Source: Syntrophales bacterium
Lineage (GTDB): Bacteria > Desulfobacterota > Syntrophia > Syntrophales > UBA2192
Reading direction: 5' to 3'
Assembly: GCA_025454095.1 (NCBI GenBank)
Contig: JALOPC010000038.1
Location: forward strand, 1-9,297
DNA: 9,297 nt
Shown: one piece after another, positions 1 through 7,319 of the stretch
Position numbering within the stretch: the first letter of the stretch is position 1
How the letters are laid out: each line of letters starts with the position of its first letter
Made by a program: the position numbers and the translations under genes
The notes under the pieces: model-generated
Seen by the model: the letters and a program-made list of their open reading frames with translations, nothing else
Databases searched by the model: none
What the model was told of the DNA's origin: nothing

Positions 1-1688
1 AACATCGCGTACCCGTCCGAGCGGATGTCCTCGACGAATCGGTGGATTTCCTCCTCGGGCAGGAGGTACCGCGAGAGGATCCGGCTGAAGATCTCCACGG
101 AGGTCTCGAATTCCTCGGAGACGACCTCGTTGGCCCCCGTCTCCATGAGGGGGCCGATCTCCTGGATGAACCTCGTCCGCACGACGATGTAGATCTTGGG
201 ATTGAGGCGGCGGGCGATGTCGGTGATGCGGCGGGTGGCCGCGGCGTCGCTGATCACGACCACCAGGATGCGGGCCTGGCGGATGTTGACATGCTGCAGG
301 ATGGCCTCGTGCGTCGCGTCGCCGTAGTGGATCGGCTCGTCCTTCAGCCTTTGCTCGTGGACGAGATCGGCGTTCATGTCCAGGACGGCGTAGGGGATTT
401 TCGCCTCCCGCGCGGCCCGGGCGATGTTCTGCCCGTAGATGCCGAACCCGACGATGATCAGGTGGTCCTTCTCGCGGAATCGCGTCGTGCCTGCCACCGG
501 AATGCTGCCGCGCTTGAGGCGGCGGGGCAACGGCAGGCGGGCCACGGCCTCGGCGACGGGATGGGAGATTCGAAACAGGAAGGGTGTGGCCATCATCGTG
601 AGGACCGAGTAGGCCAGGAACTCCTGGTTGATGGCCTGCGTGAGCAGGCCGTACTTCCTGCCCGCCTCGGCGAGGATGAAGGAGAACTCGCCGATCTGCC
701 CGAGGCACAGGCCCGCCAGCGCGGCCACGCGGATGGGCAACCCCACGAACAGGACGGCCGCCGCGGCGGCAAGGCTCTTGACGAGCATGATCCCGGCGGC
801 CAGCAGGAAGACGTATCCCGGCTGCTCCGCGAGGAAGCGCAGGTCCAGGAGCATGCCGATGGAGACGAAGAAGAAGCTCGCGAAGATGTCGCGGAAGGGG
901 ATGACGTTGCCCATGGCCTGGTGGCTGTACTCGGACTCGGAGATGACGAGGCCCGCCAGGAAGGCCCCGACCGCCAGCGAGAGTCCCGCAACGTGGGTGA
1001 GCCATGCCACGGCCAGGCCGATCATCACGATCGTGAGCAGGAACAGCTCGCGGCTGCCCGTCCGGGTGACCGTGAACAGGGTCCAGGGGACCACCCACTT
1101 GGCCGCGACGATGAGGGTCAGGATGACCCCGATCTCCTTCGCCAGCAGCAGGAGCAGGTCGTCGGACGATCCCTCGACGCCTCCGCCGAGGAAGGGGAGC
1201 AGCAGCATCATGGGCACGACGATGAGGTCCTGGTAGATGAGGATGCCCAGCGCGCTGCCGCCGTGGGGCGTTTCCACCTCGGCGCGGTCCTGCAGGAGCT
1301 TCATGACGATGGCGGTGCTGCTCAGGGCCGTCAGGAAGCCGATGAAGATCGACTGCCCCGCGGGCCGCCCGAGACCGTGGGAGATCGCCGCGGCGATGAG
1401 CAGCGTGAGCATCACCTGCAGGGTTCCGCCCAGCAGGGCCGTCCGGCGCAGCTGCACGAGGTTTCGGAAGGAGAACTCCAGGCCGATCGTGAAGAGCAGG
1501 GCCACGACCCCGATCTCGGCCAGCATCGTCACGGCCTCCAGGTTGCCGACCAGCTTGAACCCGTAGGGGCCCGTCAGGAGGCCCGTGAGGAGGTAGCCCA
1601 CGATGGCGGGCAGCTCGAGCCGGTGGCACAGGTAGAGCACGACGGCGGAGAGCCCGATGATGATGACGATGTCGTCAAGGAAGAACAT
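1..1688 (-). CDS. Kef-type (CPA2) cation:proton antiporter with RCK_N domain, C-terminus cut by window edge
   Basis: Reading from ATG 1688 gives about 562 residues with no stop before the left edge. Residues 1-380 are a run of hydrophobic helices of the Na+/H+ exchanger (CPA2) fold. A helix carrying ILIYQDLIVV holds the Gln-Asp pair at the usual ion-binding place, and GQIGEFSFIL is the typical late-helix motif. From about residue 407 a TrkA-N/RCK_N Rossmann domain follows, with GFGIYG as the nucleotide-binding loop and Asp (VLDMNAD) at the end of the second strand. This resembles E. coli YbaL/KefB. Family members usually run about 100 residues further into an RCK_C domain, which would lie outside the window. 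The start is supported by an AAGGGG about 10 bases upstream. The gene follows a second, distinct antiporter by 186 bases and has its own candidate promoter. Transported ion (K+ or Na+) cannot be told from sequence. Confidence 0.93.
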   Translation of the reverse strand, partial: MFFLDDIVIIIGLSAVVLYLCHRLELPAIVGYLLTGLLTGPYGFKLVGNLEAVTMLAEIGVVALLFTIGLEFSFRNLVQLRRTALLGGTLQVMLTLLIAAAISHGLGRPAGQSIFIGFLTALSSTAIVMKLLQDRAEVETPHGGSALGILIYQDLIVVPMMLLLPFLGGGVEGSSDDLLLLLAKEIGVILTLIVAAKWVVPWTLFTVTRTGSRELFLLTIVMIGLAVAWLTHVAGLSLAVGAFLAGLVISESEYSHQAMGNVIPFRDIFASFFFVSIGMLLDLRFLAEQPGYVFLLAAGIMLVKSLAAAAAVLFVGLPIRVAALAGLCLGQIGEFSFILAEAGRKYGLLTQAINQEFLAYSVLTMMATPFLFRISHPVAEAVARLPLPRRLKRGSIPVAGTTRFREKDHLIIVGFGIYGQNIARAAREAKIPYAVLDMNADLVHEQRLKDEPIHYGDATHEAILQHVNIRQARILVVVISDAAATRRITDIARRLNPKIYIVVRTRFIQEIGPLMETGANEVVSEEFETSVEIFSRILSRYLLPEEEIHRFVEDIRSDGYAM

Positions 1689-1801
1689 GTCGATTCATTC
1701 CCCTTCGAGTGCGCGAGTAAGAAAAAGCCGCTTCCTGCCCGCTGACAGATGGCGGCCCGATTCTCTACAGTGACCCGCAGGCGTTTCGCCCGGTCGTGTA
1801 C

Positions 1802-1830
1802 AGTGTAGACGCTTTTGCCCTCGGGGACAA
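1802..1830 (-). promoter_or_regulatory. Candidate sigma70 promoter for the left-hand antiporter
   Basis: On the minus strand, TTGTCC (1830-1825) and TACACT (1807-1802) are separated by 17 bases. They match the -35 consensus at 4 of 6 and the -10 consensus at 4 of 6. Transcription would start near 1795, giving a leader of about 107 bases before ATG 1688. A small GGCG-AAA-CGCC hairpin (1790-1780) would sit near the RNA 5' end. The -10 and its flanks (CTACACTGT) recur in the promoter candidate of the neighbouring antiporter. No convincing U-tract terminator separates the two antiporter genes. The GGGG-TTGT-CCCC hairpin at 1834-1823 overlaps this -35 and has no U run after it on the minus strand. 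Confidence 0.4.
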
Positions 1831-1874
1831 CCCCTTTCCGTTACTCCCGCGGCGCCTCGGACATTCCCTATCCT

Positions 1875-4031
1875 CTAGAGCGTGCCCGCCCGTTTCAATC
1901 CCTCGACCGTGTCCTGGAGCCCGATGACGATGAGGCGGTCTCCGGCATGAATCGTTTCGAGCGGTCCGGGAGCGACGATCTTCTCACCGCCCCGGCGCAA
2001 TCCGATCACGGTAGTGTTGTATGCCTGGCGGAACTGCGCATCGGCGAGGGTCCGGCCGGCAAGCGGCGAAGTTTCCGCGACTTCGATCTCCGCGATCGAG
2101 AAACGGCCGGGTTCGATGTCGGCATCCTGCTCGTGGCGCTCGTTGAGAAGCCTTTCGGCGACTCGGAGTTCGTCCGGGGGGCCCATGAGCAGCAGGCGGT
2201 CGTTCGGGAACACCTGCACGTCAGGCCGAGGGTCGAAATGCACGCGCCCGGCGCGGCTCAGGGCGAGGATGGACACGCCCGTGCGGGGCCTCAGGGGAAT
2301 GTCCCGGATGAGGCAGCCCGCAAAGAGCGAGCCCGACCGGAGGCGGACGTCCCGAAAGCCGATGGGCCAGTCGACCATCTCGGGCAGCATGTGTGCCGCG
2401 TCGGTGAGATGGTCGGCCGCCTGCTCGGCCGCATCGTCGAAAGGCCGCAGAACGAGATGGGCCCCGGCCTTCTGGTACAAAAGCGCTTCTTGCTCGTTGC
2501 GCGCCGTGAGGGCCACTTTCCCCGCGTAGCGGCGCTGCTGCAGGAGTCGCAAAATGGGCAGATTCAGGTCGGGGCCGCGGACCGTGCTGACGACCCACCG
2601 CGCCCGGCCCAGGGGAAGCTGCTCGTGGAGCTCGGGGTCCGCCATGTCTCCGTAGATCACGGCGATGCCCCGGGCCTTCCAGTCCCGGAGAACCCGGGGG
2701 TCGAAGTCGACGCCCAGAATGTTCTTCTTTCGCTCGAGCAGGTGTTCCGCCAGCCCGCTTCCGTAGTTTCCGAGACCCACGAGGATCACGCTGTCGGGGG
2801 ACGCACCGTCGGGACAGTCGTCGAAAGACTCCCGGTGGGGTATCCTCCGCTCGAAGGGCTTGAGGCGCCGGGAGAGAAGGCGGTACAGGGGACCGGAGTA
2901 GAGGATCATGTAGGTGGAGGCGAAAATCGTCACGACTCCGACCAGAGTGATGAGACCCATGATTTCGGCCGTAATGTGCCCGAGGCTCAACCCCAGCGCC
3001 CCCAGGATGAGGGAGAACTCGCTGATCTGGGCGACCGTGAGCCCCGCAAGGAACCCGGTGCGCCGGCGGTAGCCCATGACCCCCATGATGGCCATGACGA
3101 TCAGCGGATTGCCAATGAGAACGAACATCGAAAAGATCGCCGAGGCGCCAATCTGCGACCCGACGGTGGACCACTCCAGCCGGGAGCCCAGGTCGATGAA
3201 GAAAAACAGCAGGAGAAAATCGCGCAGGCCGACCAGTCGTGCGCCGATGGCGTCCCGGTAAGCCGTCGAGGCGAGGGAGATCCCGGCCAGGAAGGCGCCC
3301 ACCTCCTTGCTGAAGCCAAGGACTTCGCCGGCGGCGCCCATGAGGATCGCCCACGCGACGGCGAAGAGGAGCAGCATCTCCTGGTTGCGGGCGAGCCGCT
3401 CGAGCAGGGCGGGGAGAACGAAACGCATGAGGATCCCGATGCCCAGGAGCAGGCCGATCCCCCTGGCGGCGATCTCGAGAATCGTCCGGGCGGCCGATTC
3501 GCCGGCGACAAGGTCCCGGGCAACGGTGGTCAGGGCGACCATGGCGAGGATGGCCGCGATGTCCTGGACGATGAGAAATCCGATGGCGATCCGGCCGTGC
3601 AGAGAGTCCAGCTCCTGCTTGTCGGAGAGGAGCTTCACGATGATGATCGTGCTCGAGAAGGTGAGCGCCACCGCCACATAGGCGGCGCTCAGGGGGGGCA
3701 TGCCCAGCGCGACGGCGATGAGGTACCCGATGAGCGACGTGAAGGCGATCTGACCGAGGCCCGTTGCCAGGGCGACGGGACCGATCGTGCGGATCAGGCT
3801 CAGGTCGAGCCTCAGCCCGACGATGAACAGCAGCAACGCGATGCCGATGTGGGCGAAGAGCTCTATCTGTTCATAGCTCGCAATGATGCCCAGAAACGCC
3901 GGTCCCGCCAGGATGCCCGTGAAGAGAAACGTGATGATCAGCGGCTGGTGCAGAATGAGCCCCACAGCTCCGGCGGCGGCGGCAAGGGCGAGAATGGCAG
4001 CGATTTCGTGGAAAGGGTTTGCCTGCAGCAT
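1875..4031 (-). CDS. Kef-type (CPA2) cation:proton antiporter with RCK_N and two RCK_C-like domains
   Basis: 718 residues. Residues about 8-385 form the CPA2 exchanger membrane domain, with GFLIVQDIAAI (Gln156-Asp157) as the ion-site helix and AQISEFSLIL near 334-343. RCK_N spans about 413-561 and has the Rossmann loop GLGNYG (419-424) and Asp near the end of strand 2 (GVDFD). Two successive RCK_C-like modules follow, about 562-643 and 644-718. Each has the xxLAGxx(L/I)xD...Gxx(I/V)...GDRL(I/L)(V/L)xG pattern (FAGCLIRDIPL...NDRLLLMG and LAGRTLADAQF...GDRLIVIG). The protein should exchange monovalent cations for protons in the inner membrane under control of nucleotide binding. The frame stays open far upstream, but homology begins at MLQANPFHEI, just before helix 1, so I place the start at ATG 4031. 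The ribosome site there is weak (GGGA about 11 bases upstream). Substrate ion and ligand are unknown. Confidence 0.93.
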   Translation of the reverse strand: MLQANPFHEIAAILALAAAAGAVGLILHQPLIITFLFTGILAGPAFLGIIASYEQIELFAHIGIALLLFIVGLRLDLSLIRTIGPVALATGLGQIAFTSLIGYLIAVALGMPPLSAAYVAVALTFSSTIIIVKLLSDKQELDSLHGRIAIGFLIVQDIAAILAMVALTTVARDLVAGESAARTILEIAARGIGLLLGIGILMRFVLPALLERLARNQEMLLLFAVAWAILMGAAGEVLGFSKEVGAFLAGISLASTAYRDAIGARLVGLRDFLLLFFFIDLGSRLEWSTVGSQIGASAIFSMFVLIGNPLIVMAIMGVMGYRRRTGFLAGLTVAQISEFSLILGALGLSLGHITAEIMGLITLVGVVTIFASTYMILYSGPLYRLLSRRLKPFERRIPHRESFDDCPDGASPDSVILVGLGNYGSGLAEHLLERKKNILGVDFDPRVLRDWKARGIAVIYGDMADPELHEQLPLGRARWVVSTVRGPDLNLPILRLLQQRRYAGKVALTARNEQEALLYQKAGAHLVLRPFDDAAEQAADHLTDAAHMLPEMVDWPIGFRDVRLRSGSLFAGCLIRDIPLRPRTGVSILALSRAGRVHFDPRPDVQVFPNDRLLLMGPPDELRVAERLLNERHEQDADIEPGRFSIAEIEVAETSPLAGRTLADAQFRQAYNTTVIGLRRGGEKIVAPGPLETIHAGDRLIVIGLQDTVEGLKRAGTL

Positions 4032-4069
4032 GGAGGATGCATTCCCGCAGTGTCGATTTCTTCCCACAC

Positions 4070-4098
4070 AGTGTAGGGTACGTTCCGCGTTTACGCAA
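4070..4098 (-). promoter_or_regulatory. Candidate sigma70 promoter for the second antiporter
   Basis: On the minus strand, TTGCGT (4098-4093) is followed after 17 bases by TACACT (4075-4070). The -10 matches consensus at 4 of 6 positions; the -35 shares only TTG. The start point would be near 4063, about 32 bases before ATG 4031. The gap from the dctM stop to this gene is 131 bases. It also holds a GGCGG-CCAT-CCGCC hairpin (4142-4129) bracketed by two direct copies of GCATCGAC (4151-4144 and 4124-4117). That hairpin has no U tract, so read-through from the TRAP operon is also possible. Confidence 0.4.
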
Positions 4099-4162
4099 GC
4101 CGCATTGCCCTTTCCGGTCGATGCGGCGGGCGGATGGCCGCCTGTCGATGCCCGTCGTGCCG

Positions 4163-5464
4163 TCAGTGCATGAGCTGCGGCAGCCACAGGGCGATCTGGG
4201 GGAAGAGGATGAGGAGCGCGGCCGTGACGATCTGCGCGGCCAGCAGCTTGACGGCCCCCCGGAAGATGACGTGCAGCGGGACGTCGCGGGCAACCCCTGC
4301 GACGACGTAGACGTTGATGCCGACGGGCGGCGTGATGACGCCCATCCCGGTGACGAGAACGATGATCACGCCGAACCAGATCGGGTCGAAGCCCAGGGCC
4401 GTGATGACGGGGAAGAAGATGGGGATCGTCAGCATGATCATCGCGAGCGAGTCCATCAGGCAGCCCAGGGTGAGATAGACGAGGATGATGAGACCCATGA
4501 CGGCCCAGGGAGGCATCTGGAGCCCCATGACCCATGCGCCCACGTCGAAGGGGATCCGGGTGACGGCCAGGAAGTGCCCGAACACCGTGGCCCCCGCGAC
4601 GATGACGAGGATCATGCAGGTGACCCGCGTCGTCTCGATCAGGGACTGGGTGAAGCCCTTCCAGGAGAGGTGCCGCCCGACTGCGGCGATCACCAGGGTG
4701 CCGAAGGCGCCGATGGCCGCCGCCTCCGTCGGGGTGAACACCCCGATGAAGAGCCCCCCCATGACGGCGACGAAGAGGATGAGGGTCTCGACGACGCCCG
4801 CCAGCGAGGCGATCTTCTCCCGCAGCGTGAAACTCGCCCCGGGCTTGGCCAGATCCGGCCGGTTCCAGGTCCAGATGAAGACCGTCGCGACGAAGAGGAG
4901 GGTCATGAGGATCCCCGGCATGACGCCGGCCAGGAAGAGCTTGCCGACGGACTGCTCCGTCATGATCCCGTAGACGATGAAGATCGTGCTGGGCGGGATC
5001 AGGATCCCGAGGCTCCCGCCGGCCGCGACCACCCCCGTCGCCAGCGCGGGGTCGTAGTTGTATTTCTTCATTTCCGGCAGGGCGACGGCGGCCATCGTGG
5101 CGGCCGTCGCGCTCGTGGAGCCGCAGATGGCCGAGAACCCCGCGCAGGCCCCGATGGTGGCCACGGCCAGACCGCCCGGCAGGCTTCCGAAAAAGCGGTA
5201 CGCGGCGTGGAAGAGCCTTCCGCTCATCCCCGAGTGGTGCGCCAGCTGCCCCATGAGGACGAACAGGGGGATCACGGTGAGATTGTAGGACCCGAAGACG
5301 GAGGTGAAATCCTGCGCCATCAGGTGCAGCGCCGCATCCCAGGACACCAGGAGCGCAAACCCCAGCAGTCCCACGAGGGCCATGACGAAGCCCACGGGGA
5401 TCTTCAGGAACATGAGCGCAACCAGGGCGATGAACCCGCAGATGCCGGCTTCGGTGGGCGTCAT
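4163..5464 (-). CDS. dctM: TRAP transporter large permease subunit DctM
   Basis: 433 residues, the normal size for the family, almost entirely hydrophobic with about 12 predicted membrane segments. Conserved DctM motifs appear in order: NLTVIPLFVLMGQLA (61-75), SAICGSTSATAATM (111-124), GSLGILIPPS (150-159), FTPTEAAAIGAFG (243-255), CLMDSLAMIMLTIPIFFP (335-352) and ITPPVGINVYV (377-387). It is the ion-coupled channel subunit that moves the DctP-delivered solute across the inner membrane together with DctQ. The start is ATG 5464, overlapping the dctQ stop codon in an ATGA, which implies translational coupling. An AAAGGGG lies 8 bases upstream. The frame extends further upstream, but that part is only the shadow of dctQ. 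The protein ends in PQLMH at TGA 4165-4163. Nothing looks broken. Confidence 0.97.
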   Translation of the reverse strand: MTPTEAGICGFIALVALMFLKIPVGFVMALVGLLGFALLVSWDAALHLMAQDFTSVFGSYNLTVIPLFVLMGQLAHHSGMSGRLFHAAYRFFGSLPGGLAVATIGACAGFSAICGSTSATAATMAAVALPEMKKYNYDPALATGVVAAGGSLGILIPPSTIFIVYGIMTEQSVGKLFLAGVMPGILMTLLFVATVFIWTWNRPDLAKPGASFTLREKIASLAGVVETLILFVAVMGGLFIGVFTPTEAAAIGAFGTLVIAAVGRHLSWKGFTQSLIETTRVTCMILVIVAGATVFGHFLAVTRIPFDVGAWVMGLQMPPWAVMGLIILVYLTLGCLMDSLAMIMLTIPIFFPVITALGFDPIWFGVIIVLVTGMGVITPPVGINVYVVAGVARDVPLHVIFRGAVKLLAAQIVTAALLILFPQIALWLPQLMH

Positions 5465-5949
5465 GGCTGGAGCCCCTTTCGGAAGTCCCGCAGCGCGTCG
5501 ACGAGAAGCACCAGCGCAAGCAGGGCCGATCCCAGGGCGATGCAGCCGACAAAGGGCCACGTCGCCACGCCGAGCGTCGGCGACACCTCGCCGCTTTCCA
5601 TCAGTTCGGCGGCGTAGCTCCGGCATTGCCAGGCGAGCAGCCCGAACAGGACGGCCCCCGCCCCGGCGCCCAGGGCTTCCACGACGTGCCTCGCCCTGCG
5701 GGGCAGCCGGTCGACGAGCATCTCCACGGAGATGTGGCCGCGCTCGACGGAGGTCCAGGCCATTGCCGCGGCGACGATCACCGCTCCGAAATACCCCACC
5801 AGTTCATAGGTCCCGGGGATCGGCTTGCCGAAGAGACGCAACAGGACATCGGCGCAGGTCAGGAGCATGATGAACGCAATGGCCGCCGCCGAGACCCCGT
5901 TGAGCCCGGCCGAGACCTGATGGATCCGTTTTGCGATCGTGCGGAGCAA
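5461..5949 (-). CDS. dctQ: TRAP transporter small permease subunit DctQ
   Basis: 162 residues with four predicted membrane helices (about 14-36, 49-67, 88-108, 128-151), the DctQ topology. Family signatures are visible: ADVLLRLFGKPIPGTYEL (33-50), with the conserved Asp-x3-Arg and Pro-Gly-x3-Glu pattern, and the interhelical ERGHISVEMLVDRLP (69-83). DctQ is the small membrane subunit that pairs with DctM and helps dock the binding protein. The start codon is TTG (5949-5947). It is supported by GAGGA (5962-5958) 8 bases upstream and by the start position relative to helix 1; no ATG fits. It lies 20 bases after dctP and overlaps dctM by four bases, so the three genes form one operon. Confidence 0.94.
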   Translation of the reverse strand: MLRTIAKRIHQVSAGLNGVSAAAIAFIMLLTCADVLLRLFGKPIPGTYELVGYFGAVIVAAAMAWTSVERGHISVEMLVDRLPRRARHVVEALGAGAGAVLFGLLAWQCRSYAAELMESGEVSPTLGVATWPFVGCIALGSALLALVLLVDALRDFRKGLQP

Positions 5950-5957
5950 AGAAGGAT

Positions 5958-5962
5958 TCCTC
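5958..5962 (-). promoter_or_regulatory. Ribosome binding site fixing the TTG start of dctQ
   Basis: GAGGA on the minus strand, 8 bases from TTG 5949. It lies in the 20-base gap between dctP and dctQ and is the main reason for accepting a non-ATG start here. Confidence 0.6.
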
Positions 5963-5969
5963 GTTTCGG

Positions 5970-7001
5970 TTACTTGTACTGCTTCCTGTATTTCGTGATG
6001 AGCGATTCGGCTTCCTTCACCGACTTTCGGCCCGGGATCCCCTTCTGTTCCGCCCCTTTGATGTACTCCTCGATGGCCGGCCGGACCGCCTTCTTCCAGC
6101 GGGCGCTCTCCTGCGGCGACAGCGTGACGATCTGATTGCCCAGGCCCTTCGTGAAGGCGCGGCCCTCCTTGTCCGCCTCATCCCAGGCCTTGCCGTGCAC
6201 GTCAATCCACTCGCGGCTCACGTCCTCGAAAGCCTTCCGGACGTCGGGGGGCAGGGAGTTCCACTTCTTGAGGTTCATGACGACGAAAAACGCCGTCGTG
6301 TATCCCACGTCGAAGCAGTCCGTCGTGGATCGGATCACTTCGCCCTGCTTCCAGCCCTTGAGGACTTCGATGGGGCCGATCGTCCCGTCGGCAATCCCCT
6401 TGCTCAGCGCCTCGTAGGTCTCGCCCTGCGGCATCGCCACGGGCACGCCCCCCAGCATCTCGACAACCTTCGCGCTGAAGCCCGTCGAGCGGATCTTCAT
6501 GCCCTTGAGGTCCTCCAGGGTTTTGACGGGTTTCTTCGTGTGCAGCAACCCCGGGCCGTGCGCGTGCAGGTAGAGGACTTTCACGTTGTCCAGGGCCTTG
6601 GGCTTCATGGTCTGGTAGAAGTCATTCGCGACCCGCGTGGCCGCGCGGCCGTTCGTGTAGCCCAGCGGCAGATCCAGCGCCTCCATCTGCGGGAAGCGGC
6701 CCCGCGTGTAAGCGAAGGCGGACATGCCGATGTCCGAGATCCCCTTTACGACGCCGTCGTAGCACTGGTCGGCCGGGGTCAGCGTCCCGCCCGGGAACAC
6801 GGAGATTTTCACCTTGCCGGTGCTGCGTTTCTCGACTTCCTTCGCCCAGGCCTCCGCCGCCTTGGCCTGGGCGTGCGTGGGCGGGAAGAAGATGCTGTAG
6901 GTGAGGCTGGTGGCTGCTTCGGCAGACGCCCACGAACCCAGCGCGAACGCCGCCGCAACCAGCAGGATGATGGTCATCGTTCCTGTCGAGGTCTTTCTCA
7001 T
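5970..7001 (-). CDS. dctP: TRAP transporter periplasmic solute-binding protein DctP
   Basis: 343 residues. Residues 1-30 are a Sec signal peptide: basic start MRKTSTG, hydrophobic stretch TIILLVAAAFALGSW, then SAEAA near a likely cleavage site. The mature part follows the DctP pattern: THAQAKAAEAWAKEVEKRSTGKVKI (42-66), the FPGGTL turn (69-74), GMKIRSTG (167-174), GETYEALSKGIADGTIGP (193-210) and NLKKWNSLPPDVRKAF (243-258). Arg171 stands where TRAP binding proteins hold the carboxylate of an organic acid ligand, so an organic acid substrate is likely, but which one cannot be read. I chose ATG 7001 because GGAGG (7014-7010) sits 8 bases upstream and the signal peptide starts there. An in-frame ATG five codons earlier overlaps that ribosome site. 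It is the first gene of the dctPQM operon, preceded by a long leader. Confidence 0.96.
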   Translation of the reverse strand: MRKTSTGTMTIILLVAAAFALGSWASAEAATSLTYSIFFPPTHAQAKAAEAWAKEVEKRSTGKVKISVFPGGTLTPADQCYDGVVKGISDIGMSAFAYTRGRFPQMEALDLPLGYTNGRAATRVANDFYQTMKPKALDNVKVLYLHAHGPGLLHTKKPVKTLEDLKGMKIRSTGFSAKVVEMLGGVPVAMPQGETYEALSKGIADGTIGPIEVLKGWKQGEVIRSTTDCFDVGYTTAFFVVMNLKKWNSLPPDVRKAFEDVSREWIDVHGKAWDEADKEGRAFTKGLGNQIVTLSPQESARWKKAVRPAIEEYIKGAEQKGIPGRKSVKEAESLITKYRKQYK

Positions 7002-7170
7002 GGCCCTGTCCTCCATTCGATGAGAGTGCATTCGTTTCGATCGGGATCGGACCCCGACGTCAGCTCCATCACGAGGACGTTTCGGCTGATATCGAGAGAT
7101 ACGGGTCCGGCGGATACGCGGGGTGTTGCGGAAAGCCTGCATGCCCACCCGAAAGGGTGAACTGCAGGCA

Positions 7171-7192
7171 TCAATACATGTAGGAGTATTGA
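7171..7192. repeat. Inverted repeat TCAATAC-N8-GTATTGA in the dctP leader
   Basis: Perfect 7-base arms (7171-7177 and 7186-7192) around an 8-base spacer, in a locally AT-rich spot 170 bases upstream of dctP. Partial extra complementarity (CTGC at 7162-7165 with GCAG at 7194-7197) could lengthen it after a 5-base bulge. It could be a protein-binding operator or an RNA hairpin. There is no U tract after it on the minus strand, so a simple terminator is unlikely. Confidence 0.45.
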
Positions 7193-7239
7193 AGCAGGCT
7201 GGAGGGAATGGTTGGAATGCTGATCTCTGTGTTCATCAT
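7171..7239 (-). CDS. Possible 22-residue leader peptide, Tyr-rich C-terminus
   Basis: A short frame opens with two ATG codons (7239 and 7236) and ends at TGA 7173-7171. The peptide starts MMNTEISIP and ends LLQYSYMY, so three of its last five residues are Tyr, encoded inside the inverted repeat at 7171-7192. The ribosome site is poor (GGAC about 8 bases upstream). It lies downstream of a candidate promoter and upstream of dctP, the position of a regulatory leader peptide. There is no homology I recognise, and a frame this short can arise by chance. Confidence 0.15.
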   Translation of the reverse strand: MMNTEISIPTIPSSLLQYSYMY

Positions 7240-7274
7240 GCTCGCTTGTCCGTGTCGTGTGAACAGGTTTATCC

Positions 7275-7302
7275 CGATATGGGATTTTCGCCTTGATGTC
7301 AA
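7275..7302 (-). promoter_or_regulatory. Candidate promoter for dctPQM
   Basis: On the minus strand, a perfect -35 TTGACA (7302-7297) is followed at 17 bases by a poor -10, TATCGG. The -35 lies within the palindrome CCTTGA-CA-TCAAGG, and the -10 lies within TCCC-N5-GGGA, both possible operator sequences. If used, the transcript would have a leader of about 265 bases before dctP. The weak -10 keeps confidence low. Confidence 0.25.
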
Positions 7303-7319
7303 GGGCTTTTTCGCCGGCC

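Larger units (their letters stand above)
7002..7319. other. 318-base region between the small membrane protein gene and dctP
   Basis: No recognisable protein gene lies here. Reading on the minus strand, it contains a 14-base palindrome holding a perfect TTGACA (7304-7291), then a short palindrome TCCC-N5-GGGA (7285-7273). Next is a 22-codon reading frame (7239-7171) whose end coincides with an inverted repeat (7192-7171). The last 150 bases before dctP show only the dctP ribosome site. It probably acts as the control region or leader of dctPQM. Confidence 0.5.

Noticed and set aside
42..1745. A 567-codon open frame on the plus strand
   Set aside because: It is antisense to the left-hand antiporter, with the same Asp/Glu/Gly/Arg-rich composition and no recognisable domain. 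The minus-strand reading matches a known family throughout.
1815..4076. A 753-codon open frame on the plus strand
   Set aside because: It lies wholly opposite the second antiporter. Its translation is low-complexity and rich in Asp, Glu, Gly, Arg and Gln, as expected for the antisense of a GC-rich membrane gene.
4129..4142. A rho-independent terminator after dctM
   Set aside because: The GGCGG-CCAT-CCGCC stem is real but is not followed by a U run on the minus strand.
4032..5552. N-terminal extension of the second antiporter giving 1225 residues (an apparent fusion)
   Set aside because: The extra 507 residues are the out-of-frame shadow of dctM and the dctQ end, without a domain. Antiporter homology starts at MLQANPFHEI.
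4019..5617. A 532-codon open frame on the plus strand
   Set aside because: It is antisense to dctM and lacks any family motif. dctM motifs are complete on the other strand.
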